Positions 61,328 through 64,000 of a stretch of 64,000 nucleotides of DNA are shown piece after piece (position 1 is the stretch's first letter; each line of letters opens with the position of its first letter). Source of the DNA: Flavobacterium hydrophilum. Lineage in GTDB: Bacteria; Bacteroidota; Bacteroidia; Flavobacteriales; Flavobacteriaceae. The notes under the pieces were generated by a model. It saw only the letters and a list, made by a program, of their open reading frames with translations. It had not been told where the DNA came from and did not search any database. Where the stretch lies: contig NZ_QJHL01000001.1 of assembly GCF_003202405.1 (NCBI RefSeq), forward strand, positions 620,001 to 684,000, written 5' to 3'. Both the position numbers and the translations under genes were made by a program.

Positions 61328-64000
61328 TTAGAAACTAACATTAATGCCTCCTAAAACTGTTTTAGTTCCGGGATAAATACCAACGTCAACTCCTGAGTTA
61401 AGTGCGGCCTGTCCGTTTCTGTTTACTTCCGGATCATAACCTGAATAATCTGTAAAAGTGATTAGGTTTTGTCCGGCAACATAAACGCGGGCACTATTAA
61501 GCCCCAGATAAGACGCTACTTTCTTAGGCAAAGTGTAGCCTAAAGAGATGTTCTTGAATCTAATGTAGGAGCCGTCTTCAACATAGCGATCTGATAATAC
61601 TGCTGAAGGATCTTCAACAGCACGATGGATACGGGTATCCGTATTGGTAGGAGTCCATCTGTCCAATAATGTCGCATAAGCTCCTGTAAAACCTGTACCT
61701 AACTCATAATCTGCTGCTGATCTGTTGAAAATTTTATTTCCATAAGAAGAGTTAATGAAAACAACCAAATCAAAATTTTTGTAACGGAAAGTGTTGGTAA
61801 AACTCAATAGAAACAGTGGTTCTGAATTCCCTACAACTGTTCTGTCATCTGCCTGTGTAATTTTTCCGTCATTATTTAAATCCTTAAATTTTTGACTTCC
61901 TGCTTTTGTATTTGCTAATGGAGAAGCAGAAAAGTCATCTCCTTCCTGATACAAGCCATCAAATTTGTACATGTAAAAAGATCCCAAAGGTTCACCCACT
62001 TTTACAATTCCCGAAGGTGTTGTGGTAGTTGCCGGATTAACAGGAATAAAGAAATCAATTCCGTTGCCAAGACTTAGTACTTTGTTTCGGTTAGCCGAAT
62101 AAATTAAGTTACTCGTCCATTCAAACTCACCCACAAAATTCAGGGTTTTCAAACTCAATTCAACACCTTTATTCTCAACCGATCCTAAGTTTTGAAAAGC
62201 ACTTTCCAGTCCGGAACTATAAGGAATTGGCACTTCTAACAGTAAATCTTCTGTTTTTTTGTAATAAACATCGGCAGTCAGGTTGATTCGATTGTTGAAT
62301 AAGGATATATCTGTGCCTAAGTTATATTGTGTTGTTTTTTCCCATCCAAGATTAGGATTCTCAAAACTGCTTGGTGAAAAACCGGGTACCAGTGTATTTG
62401 AAAACACATACGGATAATAAGAAAGTCTCGCTACCGACTGATAAGGGCTAATCTCCTGATTTCCGGTTAAACCGGCACTTAATCGGAGTTTTAATGAACT
62501 AATTTCTTCTGTGTCTTTCAGGAAGCTTTCATTCGAAATGTTCCAGGCAAAAGCTGCTGAAGGGAATGTACCCCATTTGTTGTCTGCACCAAATCGGGAA
62601 GAACCATCAGCACGAACCGTGAAAGTAAAAAGATAACGTTCATCAAATCCGTAGTTAAGTCTGGCAAGATAGGATTGAAGTGACCATTCGCTGGCAGAAG
62701 ATGCCGGAGCGGTTATTACAGTACCCGATCCCAGATTATTATAGGTAAACTCATCACTTGCAAAATTGGATGCTCCTGCACGAAATACTTCTGAAGTCGT
62801 TTTTTGTTGCGTGTATCCGGCAAGAATATCAAACGCATGTTTTTCGCCAAACTTCTTTTTATAGCTTATTGTGTTTTCATTCAGCCAGTTAAGAGAGGAT
62901 AGTGATCCTTTTGAAGCACTCCCGCCAGCCGGGCTTTCATACAGAGTAGAAGGGATGTATCTGTTTTGTTTGTTCTCAATAATATCCGTTCCCAGCGATA
63001 CTTTTGCTGTTAAGCCTTCAATTATTTTGTATTCTCCAAAACCGTTAAATAAAAACCGATTCGTTTTGGTTTCATTTATTTGTTTTGTCATTGTTGCTAT
63101 CGGATTTGCTACTGCCGCACCATAACTGCTGTTTACAGTGAATTCTCCATTCGCATCGCGCACCGGAACAACCGGAACCATAGCCAATATGTTTTGAACT
63201 ACACCATCAGGAGCAACATCGGCATGGGTTATACTTCCGCTCAGACTTAATCCAAATTTGAATTTATCAGTAAAATCATGATCAATATTCAGTCTTCCCG
63301 AGTAACGGTCAAAACCTGAATTTATAAGAACTCCTTCTTGTTTAAAATAATTTCCTGAAACTAAAAGCCTTGTTTTATCAGAACCTGCCGTAACAGAAAT
63401 AGAGTGATTTTGTATCGGAGCTTCTGTAAACGCTTCATCCTGCCAGTTGGTACCAACGCCCAATTGATCAAGCTGTTCCTGAGTATACAACGGAGCTTTT
63501 CCGGAATCTTTTAAGGCATCATTTTTCAAATAGCCCCATTGCTCTGCATTTAACATCGGAATGGTACTAATCACATTTTGAACCCCGTAATAAGCGTCAT
63601 AGGTAACCGCCATTTGGCTTTTCTTGCCTCTTTTGGTCGTAATCAAAATAACTCCGTTTGCACCACGGGATCCATAAATAGCCGTAGCAGATGCATCTTT
63701 TAATACGTCAACCGATTCAATTTCAGAAGGGTTAAGGCTGGACAAAGGATTGATGCTTGGTCCGCTGGTTACACCTGAATCAATCGCACCATCTCCATTA
63801 TAAACCGGAAAACCGTCAATTACATAAAGCGGTTCGTTACCGGCAATAATGGAAGTACCTCCACGGATTCGCACTGAAGTTCCGGCACCAGGCTGACCAC
63901 TTGATTGTGTAACCTGAGCACCTGAAATTCCACCCTGAAGAAGTCTGTCTACTGATAGTACAGGCAATGCTTTTAATTCAGTTGGGATAGAAGAAAGTGA
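61328..64000 (-). CDS. SusC/RagA-family TonB-dependent receptor (unit D), N-terminus cut by the window edge
   Basis: The frame is open to the right edge, so the 890 residues seen lack the signal peptide and the first domain. The plug region shows VDRLLQGGISGAQV, VRIRGGTSIIAGNEPLYVIDG and DASATAIYGSRGANGVILITTKRG, and the barrel ends VLGGINVSF. It closely resembles the unit C SusC in the plug. A TTG at 63967 is internal, not a start. Its promoter and leader lie outside the window; by analogy with units B and C I would expect a Cys leader there. Confidence 0.94.
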   Translation of the reverse strand, partial: SLSSIPTELKALPVLSVDRLLQGGISGAQVTQSSGQPGAGTSVRIRGGTSIIAGNEPLYVIDGFPVYNGDGAIDSGVTSGPSINPLSSLNPSEIESVDVLKDASATAIYGSRGANGVILITTKRGKKSQMAVTYDAYYGVQNVISTIPMLNAEQWGYLKNDALKDSGKAPLYTQEQLDQLGVGTNWQDEAFTEAPIQNHSISVTAGSDKTRLLVSGNYFKQEGVLINSGFDRYSGRLNIDHDFTDKFKFGLSLSGSITHADVAPDGVVQNILAMVPVVPVRDANGEFTVNSSYGAAVANPIATMTKQINETKTNRFLFNGFGEYKIIEGLTAKVSLGTDIIENKQNRYIPSTLYESPAGGSASKGSLSSLNWLNENTISYKKKFGEKHAFDILAGYTQQKTTSEVFRAGASNFASDEFTYNNLGSGTVITAPASSASEWSLQSYLARLNYGFDERYLFTFTVRADGSSRFGADNKWGTFPSAAFAWNISNESFLKDTEEISSLKLRLSAGLTGNQEISPYQSVARLSYYPYVFSNTLVPGFSPSSFENPNLGWEKTTQYNLGTDISLFNNRINLTADVYYKKTEDLLLEVPIPYSSGLESAFQNLGSVENKGVELSLKTLNFVGEFEWTSNLIYSANRNKVLSLGNGIDFFIPVNPATTTTPSGIVKVGEPLGSFYMYKFDGLYQEGDDFSASPLANTKAGSQKFKDLNNDGKITQADDRTVVGNSEPLFLLSFTNTFRYKNFDLVVFINSSYGNKIFNRSAADYELGTGFTGAYATLLDRWTPTNTDTRIHRAVEDPSAVLSDRYVEDGSYIRFKNISLGYTLPKKVASYLGLNSARVYVAGQNLITFTDYSGYDPEVNRNGQAALNSGVDVGIYPGTKTVLGGINVSF

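Noticed and set aside
63965..63967. TTG as a possible start of the SusC gene at the right edge
   Set aside because: The frame stays open to the window edge and the residues upstream (ELKALPVLSVD) continue the SusC plug domain, so the gene is simply truncated.

Overview
The window looks like a chromosomal segment of a Flavobacterium-like member of the Bacteroidota. The DNA is AT-rich. Outer-membrane uptake genes come as SusC/SusD pairs. Promoters fit the Bacteroidota pattern TTG-N19-TAnnTTTG, start sites are A-rich rather than Shine-Dalgarno-like, and several families (DUF4293, DUF3667, a Rho with a long Asn-rich insertion) are typical of the group. I found no tRNA, rRNA, CRISPR array, prophage or intact insertion sequence.

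Layout, left to right. (1) 1-8.1 kb, all on the minus strand: an ABC exporter, a LytS-type sensor kinase, a secreted zinc metalloprotease and a SusC-like receptor cut by the left edge. (2) 8.2-9.6 kb: truA and a divergent YfcE-like phosphoesterase, separated by short dispersed repeats. (3) 9.7-14.5 kb: a signalling cluster with two paralogous TPR sensor kinases, one NarL-type regulator, and a previously unlisted 46-codon acidic mini-gene between the kinases. (4) 14.7-26.3 kb: housekeeping and metabolism. This holds DUF4293, rho, an M28 peptidase, DUF3667, a dienelactone hydrolase, an Lrp regulator divergent from rocD, and a GH15 enzyme divergent from a fused trehalose-6-phosphate synthase/phosphatase. 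(5) 26.3-64 kb: a large sulfur island, entirely on the minus strand.

The sulfur island has four transcription units. Unit A is serine acetyltransferase, cysteine synthase, a family 2A encapsulin shell and its cysteine-desulfurase cargo. Together these would make cysteine and package an enzyme that releases its sulfur. Unit B is SusC, SusD, amidohydrolase, an SsuD-like flavin monooxygenase and an APC permease, consistent with use of an organosulfonate or related organosulfur compound. Unit C is SusC, SusD, an arylsulfate sulfotransferase and an arylsulfatase. Unit D is SusC (cut by the right edge), SusD, an arylsulfatase, a degenerate M28-like protein, a beta-propeller protein, a Tat-exported enolase-superfamily enzyme, a second large arylsulfatase and a YeiH-type transporter. 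Units B-D would bring organosulfur and sulfate esters into the cell, and unit A would fix the released sulfur.

The most unusual signal is regulatory. Units A, B and C are each preceded by a homologous cassette. It has a TTG-N19-TAACTTTG promoter with a conserved CTATAG-N5-GTAG block at the start site. About 105-115 nt into the transcript lies a five-codon ORF encoding Met-Cys-Phe-Cys-Cys (A, B) or Met-Cys-Ser-Cys-Cys (C). The ORF starts at the foot of a conserved TATAAC-N7-GTTATA hairpin, and its Cys codons are complementary to a conserved upstream segment. This looks like a cysteine-sensing attenuator linking sulfur scavenging, cysteine synthesis and the encapsulin. The peptide, promoter and pairing are read from sequence; the mechanism is inferred.
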